Shown: in pieces, positions 17,434 to 25,022 of the stretch
How positions within the stretch are numbered: the first letter of the stretch is position 1
Layout: the number at the start of each line of letters is the position of its first letter
From: Pseudomonas caspiana
GTDB taxonomy: Bacteria; Pseudomonadota; Gammaproteobacteria; Pseudomonadales; Pseudomonadaceae
Direction of reading: 5' to 3'
Assembly (NCBI RefSeq): GCF_002158995.1
Contig: NZ_LOHF01000017.1
Location: 78,842 to 142,841 of the forward strand
DNA: 64,000 bases
Translations under genes and position numbers: made by a program
The notes under the pieces: model-generated
Told to the model about the DNA's origin: nothing
Databases searched by the model: none
The model's input: the letters and a program-made list of their open reading frames with translations, nothing else

Positions 17434-17852
17434 GTAGGAAATCCCTGCGCTTGAAGTAGGATCGGGGGCAGACTATTTGACTGATCGGGTGAACCGTTTA
17501 AGCAGGTTCTCCCGTAATGCCGGGCCTGTTGCAAAATAGACACTGTTACAGGTTTGCGCAAAGCCTGTAGGCTTTGGGCATCGGCCATCATTAGTAGTGA
17601 AAAAAATCCTCACTTTTTTGCGTAATTCCGGTATAGTGCGCGCCGGTCTTTAACAGGACCCTCGTCAAGGTATTGCAATTCCCCGAAGCCAGCTTCGGCT
17701 GCTTGTTCGCTCTGCGGACTATCCTAGGCGATCCATTCATCAAACGTTTTCGCAAATCCCCGCCGACAAAGCAGCCAGGGTGACTTTAGGGTCGTACACG
17801 GCACGCGCAGCTTTGGAGCATGGGTCTTTGCGGATGCACTAGAGGCAGACCC
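17434..17852 (+). promoter_or_regulatory. promoter and long leader of the DEAD-box helicase
   Basis: No gene is seen in this 419-bp stretch. A -10-like TATAGT at 17632-17637 is followed by a GC-rich discriminator and would give a leader of about 200 nt; no good -35 is present. CCGAAG-CCAG-CTTCGG at 17683-17698 forms a stable small hairpin in that leader. Long structured leaders are common in cold-shock genes. The promoter position is an inference. Confidence 0.45.
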
Positions 17853-19529
17853 ATGACCCAGGAAATCGGCGGCTTCGCCGCTCTTGAACTTCATCCTAAT
17901 ATTGTTGCAGCAGTCGTCGCGACTGGCTATGAAGAGCCTTCGGCCATTCAGCAGCAATCGATCCCTATTATCCTTGCTGGCCACGACATGATCGGTCAGG
18001 CGCAGACCGGTACCGGTAAAACCGCCGCGTTCGCACTGCCTATCCTGCATCGTATCGACCCAAGCAAGCGCGAGCCGCAAGCACTGATCCTGGCGCCGAC
18101 TCGCGAACTGGCCCTGCAAGTGGCCACCGCTTTCGAAACCTACGCCAAGCAAATGCCGGGCGTTACCGTTGTGGCTGTCTACGGCGGTGCGCCGATGGGC
18201 CCGCAACTGAAAGCAATCCGTAATGGCGCGCAAATCGTTGTCGCTACTCCGGGCCGTCTGTGCGATCACCTGCGTCGTGACGAGAAAGTCCTCGCTACCG
18301 TGAACCACCTGGTTCTCGACGAAGCAGACGAAATGCTCAAACTGGGCTTCATGGACGACCTGGAAGTCATCTTCAAGGCCATGCCGGAAACCCGTCAGAC
18401 CGTTTTGTTCTCGGCTACCCTGCCGCAGTCGATCCGTGCCATCGCTGAGCGCCACCTGCGCGATCCGAAGCACGTAAAGATCCAGACCAAAACCCAGACC
18501 GTTACCGCGATCGAACAGGCTCACCTGTTGGTTCACGCTGACCAGAAGACCTCTGCCGTACTGAGCCTGCTGGAAGTCGAAGATTTCGACGCCCTGATCA
18601 TGTTCGTTCGTACCAAGCAAGCGACTCTGGATCTGGCCAGCGCACTTGAAGCCAAAGGCTACAAGGCAGCTGCACTGAACGGCGACATCGCTCAAAACCA
18701 GCGTGAGCGCGTTATCGACTCCCTCAAGGATGGCCGCCTGGACATCGTTGTAGCGACCGACGTTGCTGCTCGTGGTCTGGACGTTCCGCGCATCACTCAC
18801 GTATTCAACGTTGACATGCCGTACGACCCAGAGTCCTACGTTCACCGTATCGGCCGTACTGGCCGTGCCGGTCGCGAAGGTCGTGCACTGCTGCTGGTGA
18901 CTCCACGTGAGCGCCGCATGCTGCAAGTGATCGAGCGTGTAACCGGTCAGAAAGTTGCCGAAGTCCGCCTGCCGGATGCTCAGGCTGTTCTCGATGCCCG
19001 CATCAAGAAATTGACCAACAGCCTGTCGCCGCTGGTTGGCGATGCCGAGTCGACTCACGGCGAGCTGCTGGATCGTCTGACTGCCGATATCGGTTGCAGC
19101 CCGCGCGCCCTGGCCGCTGCTCTGCTGCGCAAAGCTACCAACGGTCAGGCTCTGACCCTGGCAGCCATCGAGCGCGAGCGTCCGCTGGTGCCGAACAACA
19201 CGCCGCGTGAGCGTAGCGATCGTTCGTCGTCGGATCGTCCAGAGCGCAGTGGTGATCGTGAGCGTCGTGCTCCGGTCCCATTGGCCGAAGGTCGTGCTCG
19301 TTGCCGTACCGCGCTGGGTGCGCGTGATGGCATCGCTGCCAAGAACCTGCTGGGTGCAATCCTCAACGAAGGCGGCCTGGCCCGCGAAGCAATCGGTCGC
19401 ATCCAGGTGCGCGACAGCTTCAGCCTGGTTGAACTGCCGGAAGATGGCCTTGAGCGTCTGCTGACCAAACTCAAGGACACCCGCGTTGCAGGCAAGCAGT
19501 TGAAGCTGCGTCGCTATCGCGAAGATTGA
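17853..19529 (+). CDS. deaD: ATP-dependent DEAD-box RNA helicase (DeaD/CsdA type)
   Basis: 558 residues from the ATG at 17853. The helicase core has the Q motif (GYEEPSAIQQQSIP), Walker A AQTGTGKT at 50-57, PTRELALQ, LDEADEML, FSATLP, and in the second RecA domain ARGLDVPRITHV and HRIGRTGRAGR. After an Arg/Ser/Asp-rich linker (near 460-490) comes a DbpA-type RNA-binding domain ending FSLVELPEDGLERLLTKLKD. These enzymes unwind rRNA or mRNA in the cold and in 50S assembly. At 558 residues it is a bit shorter than E. coli DeaD. Highly biased codon use suggests strong expression, and a perfect terminator follows. Confidence 0.93.
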   Translation: MTQEIGGFAALELHPNIVAAVVATGYEEPSAIQQQSIPIILAGHDMIGQAQTGTGKTAAFALPILHRIDPSKREPQALILAPTRELALQVATAFETYAKQMPGVTVVAVYGGAPMGPQLKAIRNGAQIVVATPGRLCDHLRRDEKVLATVNHLVLDEADEMLKLGFMDDLEVIFKAMPETRQTVLFSATLPQSIRAIAERHLRDPKHVKIQTKTQTVTAIEQAHLLVHADQKTSAVLSLLEVEDFDALIMFVRTKQATLDLASALEAKGYKAAALNGDIAQNQRERVIDSLKDGRLDIVVATDVAARGLDVPRITHVFNVDMPYDPESYVHRIGRTGRAGREGRALLLVTPRERRMLQVIERVTGQKVAEVRLPDAQAVLDARIKKLTNSLSPLVGDAESTHGELLDRLTADIGCSPRALAAALLRKATNGQALTLAAIERERPLVPNNTPRERSDRSSSDRPERSGDRERRAPVPLAEGRARCRTALGARDGIAAKNLLGAILNEGGLAREAIGRIQVRDSFSLVELPEDGLERLLTKLKDTRVAGKQLKLRRYRED

Positions 19530-19556
19530 TCGACTCCTGAGTTGATCGTCTGAGAC

Positions 19557-19589
19557 AAAAAATCCCCGACAGGTTCGGGGATTTTTTTT
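19557..19589 (+). terminator. rho-independent terminator of deaD
   Basis: AAAAAATCCCCGA, loop CAGGT, TCGGGGATTTTTTTT: a strong stem with eight Ts, 28 bp after the deaD stop. Confidence 0.92.
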
Positions 19590-19628
19590 GTCTGTGGATT
19601 CTGATATGTCGCAGCAAAGCAGGGTTTA

Positions 19629-19721
19629 TGCAGGAGCTCACCGAGGTTACGAGGCCAGCGATGACGGTTTTGTCTGACAGACCGCTATCGCTGGCCTCGT
19701 AACCTCGGTGAGCTCCTACAG
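19629..19721. repeat. REPIN, class CCGAGGTTACGAGGCC
   Basis: Inverted repeat from TGCAGGAGCTCACCGAGG to CCTCGGTGAGCTCCTACAG around GGTTTTGTCTGACAG. It lies between deaD and the convergent dioxygenase gene. Confidence 0.85.
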
Positions 19722-19736
19722 GATTGGATTCAGATC

Positions 19737-20504
19737 TCACCCAAACCTGTAAATATCCATCCCCAGCGCGCCCATCGTGAAGCCTTTGTGCGCCACGCTG
19801 AATTCACCACCGGCACCGCGGGCGAAATACAGCGGCAGCAAATGCTCGTCACTTGGATGGTTGCGCGCGGCATTTGGCGCCTGTACCCGATAGTCATGCA
19901 GGGCAGCTTCATCGTTGCTGGCCAGCTTTTCGATCATCCAGTCGCGAAAGTCCTTGGCCCATGGTTCCACGCTTTCCGGTCCGGCGTGCCAGTCCAGCTC
20001 GCGCAGGTTGTGGGTGATGCTGCCCGAGCCAATGATCAATACACCCTGATCACGCAAACTGGCCAGCGCCCGGCCGACGCGAGTTTGTAGCGCCGGACCT
20101 TCTCTGCTGGGCAGGGAGACCTGAACGATCGGAATGTCGGCATTGGGATACATCAATGACAGAGGAACCCAAACACCATGATCAAACGGCCGCTGGCTGT
20201 TCGTGCGTGCCGGCAGTCCGGCAGCCTGCAATAACCCCGCAACTTCAGTGCTCAGCGTCGGCAAGCCTGGGGCAGGGTACTGCACCGCGAACAAGGCTGC
20301 GGGGAATCCACCGAAGTCATGCCAGGTTTCCGGATGTGGATTGGCGTTGACCAGCAGTTCCTGGCTTTCCCAGTGAGCTGAAACAATAACAATGGCCTTC
20401 GGCCTGGGCATCTCGGCTGCGAGAAGCGCCAGGGCCGGGCCGCTTTCACCGGGTTCCAGCGCAAGCATCGGCGAGCCGTGGGATATAAACAGGCTGGGGA
20501 ACAT
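19737..20504 (-). CDS. DODA-type extradiol aromatic ring-opening dioxygenase
   Basis: 255 residues, the normal size of the YgiD/DODA class III family, single-domain non-heme metal enzymes related to LigB. Metal-binding histidines are at the start in LFISHGSPMLALEPG, in VSAHWESQELLVN, in FDHGVWVPLSLMYP and in GSITHNLREL. E. coli YgiD cleaves L-DOPA at the 4,5 bond; the natural substrate here is not known. Divergent from tpm across a 103-bp AT-rich gap. Confidence 0.87.
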   Translation of the reverse strand: MFPSLFISHGSPMLALEPGESGPALALLAAEMPRPKAIVIVSAHWESQELLVNANPHPETWHDFGGFPAALFAVQYPAPGLPTLSTEVAGLLQAAGLPARTNSQRPFDHGVWVPLSLMYPNADIPIVQVSLPSREGPALQTRVGRALASLRDQGVLIIGSGSITHNLRELDWHAGPESVEPWAKDFRDWMIEKLASNDEAALHDYRVQAPNAARNHPSDEHLLPLYFARGAGGEFSVAHKGFTMGALGMDIYRFG

Positions 20505-20607
20505 AGTGGGAGTCCTGAGCGTTAAGATGTCACCATCTTCAGTCAGATCATTGATCTAAATCTAATATAAGTTTTAGCACTTTTTGATCGAATTATAAGG
20601 AGCATCC

Positions 20608-21270
20608 ATGCAGGCCGAATTTTGGCATGAGCGGTGGGCGGCCAACCAGATTGGTTTCCACCAGCGACAGGTGAATCCCTTGCTCCAGCGCCTCTGGCCG
20701 GAACTCGAGGTCGGGCAGGGCGCTCGGGTTTTGGTGCCCTTGTGCGGCAAAAGCCTGGATCTTGTCTGGCTTGCCAGGCAGGGGCATGGAGTGCTGGGCG
20801 TGGAGCTGTCAGAAAAGGCAGTTCAGGAGTTCTTCAGTGAGCAGCAGCTAGAGCCGGTCATCAGCCAGAATGGCGCTTTCAAGGTGTACGGCTGCGAAGG
20901 GATCGAATTGTGGTGTGGCGATTTCTTTGCATTGCGTGCCGAGGATGTTGGCGAATGCACAGCCCTTTATGATCGAGCCGCATTGATTGCCTTGCCGCCT
21001 GCTATGCGTGAACGGTATGTCGCACACCTGTCATCAATGTTGCCTGCTCAATGTCATGGGCTGCTGATTACGCTGGATTACGATCAGGCAAAGATTGATG
21101 GACCGCCGTTTTCCGTTCCGGACGAGGAGGTGCAGCGACTGCTGGCCGGGGGCTGGGAGCTGGACATATTGCAGACCAGCGACGTCCTCAAGGGCAGTGT
21201 AAAGTTTGAGCAGCGCGGTGTGGAGCGTCTGGAGGAGCGGGCTTATCGGCTGGTGCGATATGACCTGTAG
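20608..21270 (+). CDS. tpm: thiopurine S-methyltransferase
   Basis: 220 residues. This SAM-dependent methyltransferase acts on thiopurines and, in pseudomonads, on selenium and tellurium oxyanions. Diagnostic stretches are MQAEFWHERWAANQIGFHQ, the SAM loop VLVPLCGKSLDLVWLA, GVELSEKAVQEFF and the later ALYDRAALIALPPAMRERY. AAGGAG lies ten bases before the ATG. The final codons, CTG TAG, are also the first six bases of a REPIN, so the repeat has defined the C-terminus (ending VRYDL). Confidence 0.94.
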   Translation: MQAEFWHERWAANQIGFHQRQVNPLLQRLWPELEVGQGARVLVPLCGKSLDLVWLARQGHGVLGVELSEKAVQEFFSEQQLEPVISQNGAFKVYGCEGIELWCGDFFALRAEDVGECTALYDRAALIALPPAMRERYVAHLSSMLPAQCHGLLITLDYDQAKIDGPPFSVPDEEVQRLLAGGWELDILQTSDVLKGSVKFEQRGVERLEERAYRLVRYDL

Positions 21271-21339
21271 GAGCTGCCGAAGGCTGCGATGGCGGTACGT
21301 CAGGCTGGAATGCCTCGCAGCCTTCGACAGCTCCTACAA
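21265..21339. repeat. REPIN overlapping the tpm stop codon, class GCCGAAGGCTGCGA
   Basis: Inverted repeat from CTGTAGGAGCTGCCGAAGG to CCTTCGACAGCTCCTACA. Its first six bases are the last sense codon and the stop codon of tpm. Confidence 0.85.
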
Positions 21340-21354
21340 GTTACGCACTCATAT

Positions 21355-21383
21355 AAAAACCCGGCACCAGGGCCGGGTTTTTT
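21355..21383. terminator. bidirectional terminator between tpm and htpX
   Basis: AAAAACCCGGC, loop, GCCGGGTTTTTT. With A and T runs on both sides it can end both tpm (+) and htpX (-), whose stop is 12 bp away. Confidence 0.88.
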
Positions 21384-21394
21384 ATGCCGATCGA

Positions 21395-22282
21395 TCAACC
21401 GCGGCGACGCAGTGCTTCGATACGATCTTCCAGAGCCGGGTGGCTCATGAACAGCGCAGCCAGGCCGCTCTTCAGGCCACCGTTGATGCCGAAAGCCGTC
21501 AGGCTGTCAGGCATTTGCACCGGCACGCCCTGTTCGGAACGCAGACGTTGCAGGGCGCCAATCATGGCGCTGGTGCCCGCCAGTCGCGCACCGGCTTCGT
21601 CAGCACGGTATTCACGTTTGCGCGAGAACCACATGACGATGGCGCTGGCCAGGAAGCCCAAGACAAGTTCGGCAAAGATCGTGGTCACGTAGTAAGCGAT
21701 ACCCTGACCGTTTTCGGTCTTGAAGATCACCTTGTCGACGAAATTACCGATGATACGGGCGAAGAACATGACGAAGGTGTTCACCACACCTTGCACCAGC
21801 GCCAGGGTCACCATGTCGCCGTTGGCAACGTGGCCGATTTCGTGTGCCAGTACCGCTTTCACTTCATCGGGGGAGAAGCGCTCGAGCAGGCCCTGGCTGA
21901 CGGCAACCAATGCGTCGTTCTTGTTCCAGCCCGTAGCGAAAGCGTTGGCTTCGTAGGCAGGGAAGATCCCGACTTCCGGCATCTTGATGCCAGCGTCGCG
22001 GGACAGTTGCTCAACGGTTTGCACCAGCCATTGTTCATGACGGGTGCGCGGCTGGGTGATGATCTGTGTGCCGGTGCTCATTTTCGCCATCCACTTGGAG
22101 ATGAACAGCGAGAAAAGCGAGCCGGCGAAACCAAATACAGCGCAGAAGATCAGCAGCTGATTGAGGTTTAGATCAACCCCATTGGCCGCCATGAACCCGT
22201 TGAAGCCAAAAAGGCTCAGGGTGATGCTGGCAATCAGCACGACCGCCAGGTTAGTGGCCAAAAACAGCAAAATGCGCATCAT
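21395..22282 (-). CDS. htpX: membrane zinc metalloprotease HtpX
   Basis: 295 residues, the usual length. HtpX is an inner-membrane M48B protease that degrades misfolded membrane proteins together with FtsH. Two helices open the protein (MMRILLFLATNLAVVLIASI and LLIFCAVFGFAGSLFSLFI). The zinc motif is in KAVLAHEIGHVANGDMV, followed by a second hydrophobic pair and the distal glutamate segment SRKREYRADEAGARLAG. It is stress-induced in other bacteria. The 312 bp upstream hold a large hairpin and no gene. Confidence 0.95.
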   Translation of the reverse strand: MMRILLFLATNLAVVLIASITLSLFGFNGFMAANGVDLNLNQLLIFCAVFGFAGSLFSLFISKWMAKMSTGTQIITQPRTRHEQWLVQTVEQLSRDAGIKMPEVGIFPAYEANAFATGWNKNDALVAVSQGLLERFSPDEVKAVLAHEIGHVANGDMVTLALVQGVVNTFVMFFARIIGNFVDKVIFKTENGQGIAYYVTTIFAELVLGFLASAIVMWFSRKREYRADEAGARLAGTSAMIGALQRLRSEQGVPVQMPDSLTAFGINGGLKSGLAALFMSHPALEDRIEALRRRG

Positions 22283-22594
22283 GGTTTGGATGTTCTCCTG
22301 TGACGAATATGTAACGCGTTGCGGGGTATATAAGGTGATGTAGACGGCTATTCAACCCGGCGACTATTTCAAACTGTGTCGTCTGGCGCGAACCAGTTGC
22401 ATTCGCTTTAGGCAAACAGGTCCCGACCCAGAGCGACTGGCTCTCAGTGCGGTCATGCGTACATTGTTTTTTTGTATTTCGGCACAAGCGCGGTCCAGCA
22501 ATAGCGATCCCATACCCGGGAATCGCTATGACCGCGAAGAGACTCCAGGAATTCCCGCGGGCCACATTTTCATGCGGCGCCGCAGGCCCTGTTG
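22283..22594. other. 312-bp gap with a large bulged hairpin (22489-22536)
   Basis: CGCGGTC at 22489-22495 pairs with GACCGCG at 22530-22536, and ATAGCGAT at 22501-22508 pairs with ATCGCTAT at 22522-22529, giving a two-part stem with a CAGCA bulge and further CCC/GGG pairing at the tip. It lies downstream of alaA and upstream of htpX. No T run follows on the minus strand. No gene is seen. Confidence 0.5.
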
Positions 22595-23806
22595 TTACTG
22601 ACGATACGTCTTGAGGAAGTTGCCGATGCGACCGATGGCCTGATCCAGGTCGTCGACACGCGGCAGGGTCACCACGCGGAAGTGGTCAGGCCATGGCCAG
22701 TTGAATGCAGTGCCTTGAACGATCAGCAGCTTTTCCGACAACAGCAGGTCGAGGGCAAACTTTTCGTCGTTGTGAATCGGGCATACCTTGGGGTCTATGC
22801 GCGGAAACGCATAGAGCGCGCCCATTGGCTTCACGCAACTGACACCGGGAATGTCGTTTAGCAATTCCCAGGTACGGTTACGTTGCTCCAGCAGGCGACC
22901 GGCAGGCAGTACCAGGTCGTTGATGCTCTGGTAGCCGCCCAGCGCCGTCTGAATGGCATGTTGGCTTGGCACGTTGGCGCACAGGCGCATGTTGGCCAGG
23001 ATGTCGATGCCTTCGATGTAGCTTTGCGCGTTGTGTTTAGGGCCCGAGATGGCTACCCAGCCGGAGCGGAAGCCCGCGACGCGATAGGATTTGGACAGGC
23101 CGTTGAACGTCAGGCACAGCACGTCAGGTGCCAGCGACGCGGTGCAGATGTGCACAGCATCATCGTAGAGAATCTTGTCGTAAATCTCGTCGGAGAACAC
23201 CACCAGATTGTGCTGACGCGCCAGTTCGAGCATGCCTTCCAGTACTTCTTTGGAATACACGGCACCGGTCGGGTTGTTCGGGTTGATGATCACCATGGCT
23301 TTGGTGTTCGGCGTGATCTTGGCCTTGATGTCAGCCAGATCCGGCCACCAGTTGGCTTGCTCGTCGCACAAATAGTGCACTGGGTTACCACCGGCGAGGC
23401 TGACAGCAGCCGTCCATAGCGGGTAGTCCGGAGCGGGGATCAGCACTTCATCGCCATTGTTCAGCAGTGCCTGCATCGACATCACGATCAGTTCGGAAAC
23501 GCCGTTGCCCAGGTAGATGTCTTCGATGCCGACGCCTTCAACCTGCTTCTGCTGGTAGTACTGCATTACGGCCTTGCGCGCGCTGAACAGGCCTTTGGAG
23601 TCGCTGTAGCCCTGTGCGGTTGGCAGGTTGCGGATCACGTCCTGCAGAATTTCGTCCGGCGCTTCGAAACCAAATGGCGCAGGGTTGCCGATGTTCAGCT
23701 TGAGGATGCGATGACCTTCCTCTTCCAGGCGTTTGGCGTGCTTGAGCACTGGGCCGCGAATGTCATAGCAGACGTTGGCGAGCTTGTTCGATTTGCTGAA
23801 CTGCAT
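22595..23806 (-). CDS. alaA: alanine transaminase (class I/II aminotransferase)
   Basis: 403 residues from the ATG at 23806 (MQFSKSNKLANVCYDIRGP), with GGGATCA upstream; E. coli AlaA has about 405. It makes alanine from pyruvate and glutamate using PLP. Visible are the substrate loop NIGNPAPFGFEAPDEI, the PLP-ring site IINPNNPTGAVY, SDEIYDKILYD, and the Schiff-base lysine in FNGLSKSYRVAGFRSGW. The upstream frame to 23932 is divergent-promoter DNA, not coding. msrB is divergent, as recalled for PAO1. Confidence 0.92.
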   Translation of the reverse strand: MQFSKSNKLANVCYDIRGPVLKHAKRLEEEGHRILKLNIGNPAPFGFEAPDEILQDVIRNLPTAQGYSDSKGLFSARKAVMQYYQQKQVEGVGIEDIYLGNGVSELIVMSMQALLNNGDEVLIPAPDYPLWTAAVSLAGGNPVHYLCDEQANWWPDLADIKAKITPNTKAMVIINPNNPTGAVYSKEVLEGMLELARQHNLVVFSDEIYDKILYDDAVHICTASLAPDVLCLTFNGLSKSYRVAGFRSGWVAISGPKHNAQSYIEGIDILANMRLCANVPSQHAIQTALGGYQSINDLVLPAGRLLEQRNRTWELLNDIPGVSCVKPMGALYAFPRIDPKVCPIHNDEKFALDLLLSEKLLIVQGTAFNWPWPDHFRVVTLPRVDDLDQAIGRIGNFLKTYRQ

Positions 23807-23998
23807 GGTGATTGATCCCGAAAATGGACGAGCCGTAGCGAGTAGAAAACCTGGTTCGCCGGGTATGACGCCGTAAAAATGAGTTTGTATGGGCGAAACG
23901 TGAGTGACAGACTGGCGCCTAACGAGGCGCAATGATACGTGCCACCTGATCTGTGGAGAAGATACAGATCAGGCTTTTTCGACTGCGGAGGTGTACCT

Positions 23999-24397
23999 GT
24001 GGAAAAGTTGGACAAAACGCTTGAGGAATGGCGGGCCATGCTTGACCCGGAGCAGTACAACGTTTGCCGCCTCAAAGGCACCGAACGTCCGTTCTCCGGC
24101 AAATACAACAGCACCAAGACCGACGGTGTCTACCATTGCATCTGTTGCAACGAGGCGCTGTTTGACTCCACCACCAAGTTTGATTCCGGCTGCGGCTGGC
24201 CAAGTTTTTATGCGCCGCTTGAGGGCAGTGCAGTGGTCGAAGTGCGTGATGTCAGCCACGGCATGATTCGTACAGAAGTGGTCTGCGCCAAATGTGACGC
24301 GCATCTGGGCCACGTATTCCCTGACGGCCCGCCGCCAACCGGCCTGCGTTATTGCATTAACTCGGTGTGTCTGGATCTGGTGCCGCGCGGCGTCTGA
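23999..24397 (+). CDS. msrB: peptide methionine (R)-S-oxide reductase MsrB
   Basis: 132 residues from a GTG at 23999 with GGAGGTG seven bases upstream; the ATG at 23939 in the same frame has no site. MsrB repairs methionine-R-sulfoxide in proteins. It has both zinc CxxC pairs (HCICCNEALF and CAKCDAHLGH), the DSGCGWPSF segment with a resolving-type Cys, and the catalytic Cys in LRYCINSVC. A glutathione peroxidase gene follows on the same strand after 139 bp, making an oxidative-repair pair. Confidence 0.94.
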   Translation: MEKLDKTLEEWRAMLDPEQYNVCRLKGTERPFSGKYNSTKTDGVYHCICCNEALFDSTTKFDSGCGWPSFYAPLEGSAVVEVRDVSHGMIRTEVVCAKCDAHLGHVFPDGPPPTGLRYCINSVCLDLVPRGV

Positions 24398-24536
24398 ATC
24401 GCCTGATCTTCCACAGGAGCGCACGAGCAGGTCTTGTGTAGTCGGTTATAGGCCTCCATCACTCCCGGAAATTGAGATGCGCGCCAATCAATGGCGCGCT
24501 AATTTCATGACCCGCTTCTCATCAAGGATCACTGTC

Positions 24537-25022
24537 ATGAGCGCCAATCTGCTGAGCATTCCGGTAACGACCATCAAGGGCGAATCGAAAACCCTCGCAG
24601 ACTTTGCCGGCAAGGCCGTGTTGGTGGTCAACACGGCCAGTAAGTGTGGTTTTACCCCACAGTACAAAGGGCTTGAGAAGCTTTGGCAGGATTACAAGGA
24701 TCAGGGGCTGGTCGTATTGGGCTTTCCCTGCAATCAGTTTGGCAAGCAGGAGCCGGGTAACGAAGGGGCGATTTCGGAGTTCTGCGAGCTGAATTTTGGG
24801 GTGAGCTTTCCGTTGTTCAAAAAAATCGACGTCAATGGTGGCGACGCACATCCTTTGTTTGTTCAGTTGAAAAAGCAGGCACCCGGACTGCTGGGCTCGG
24901 AACGTATCAAGTGGAATTTCACCAAGTTTCTGATTGGCAAAGAGGGGCAGTTGGTCAAACGTTTCGCGCCGCTGACCAAGCCTGAAGAACTCACCAGCGA
25001 AATCGAAGCGCTGCTCAGATAA
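24537..25022 (+). CDS. glutathione peroxidase family thiol peroxidase
   Basis: 161 residues from the ATG at 24537 (AAGGATC upstream); longer versions of the frame are not supported. The fold is thioredoxin-like. The peroxidatic Cys37 is in VNTASKCGFTPQY, Gln in GFPCNQFGKQEPG and Trp in KWNFTKFLIG complete the catalytic site. A second Cys in GFPCNQF fits a two-Cys, thioredoxin-dependent mechanism. Its stop codon directly abuts that of the convergent kinase gene. The OspR regulator I recall next to this gene in PAO1 is not here. Confidence 0.93.
   Translation: MSANLLSIPVTTIKGESKTLADFAGKAVLVVNTASKCGFTPQYKGLEKLWQDYKDQGLVVLGFPCNQFGKQEPGNEGAISEFCELNFGVSFPLFKKIDVNGGDAHPLFVQLKKQAPGLLGSERIKWNFTKFLIGKEGQLVKRFAPLTKPEELTSEIEALLR

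Noticed and set aside
17724..19058. 444-residue frame antisense to deaD
   Set aside because: It mirrors the third-position GC bias of the helicase gene and has no recognisable motif.
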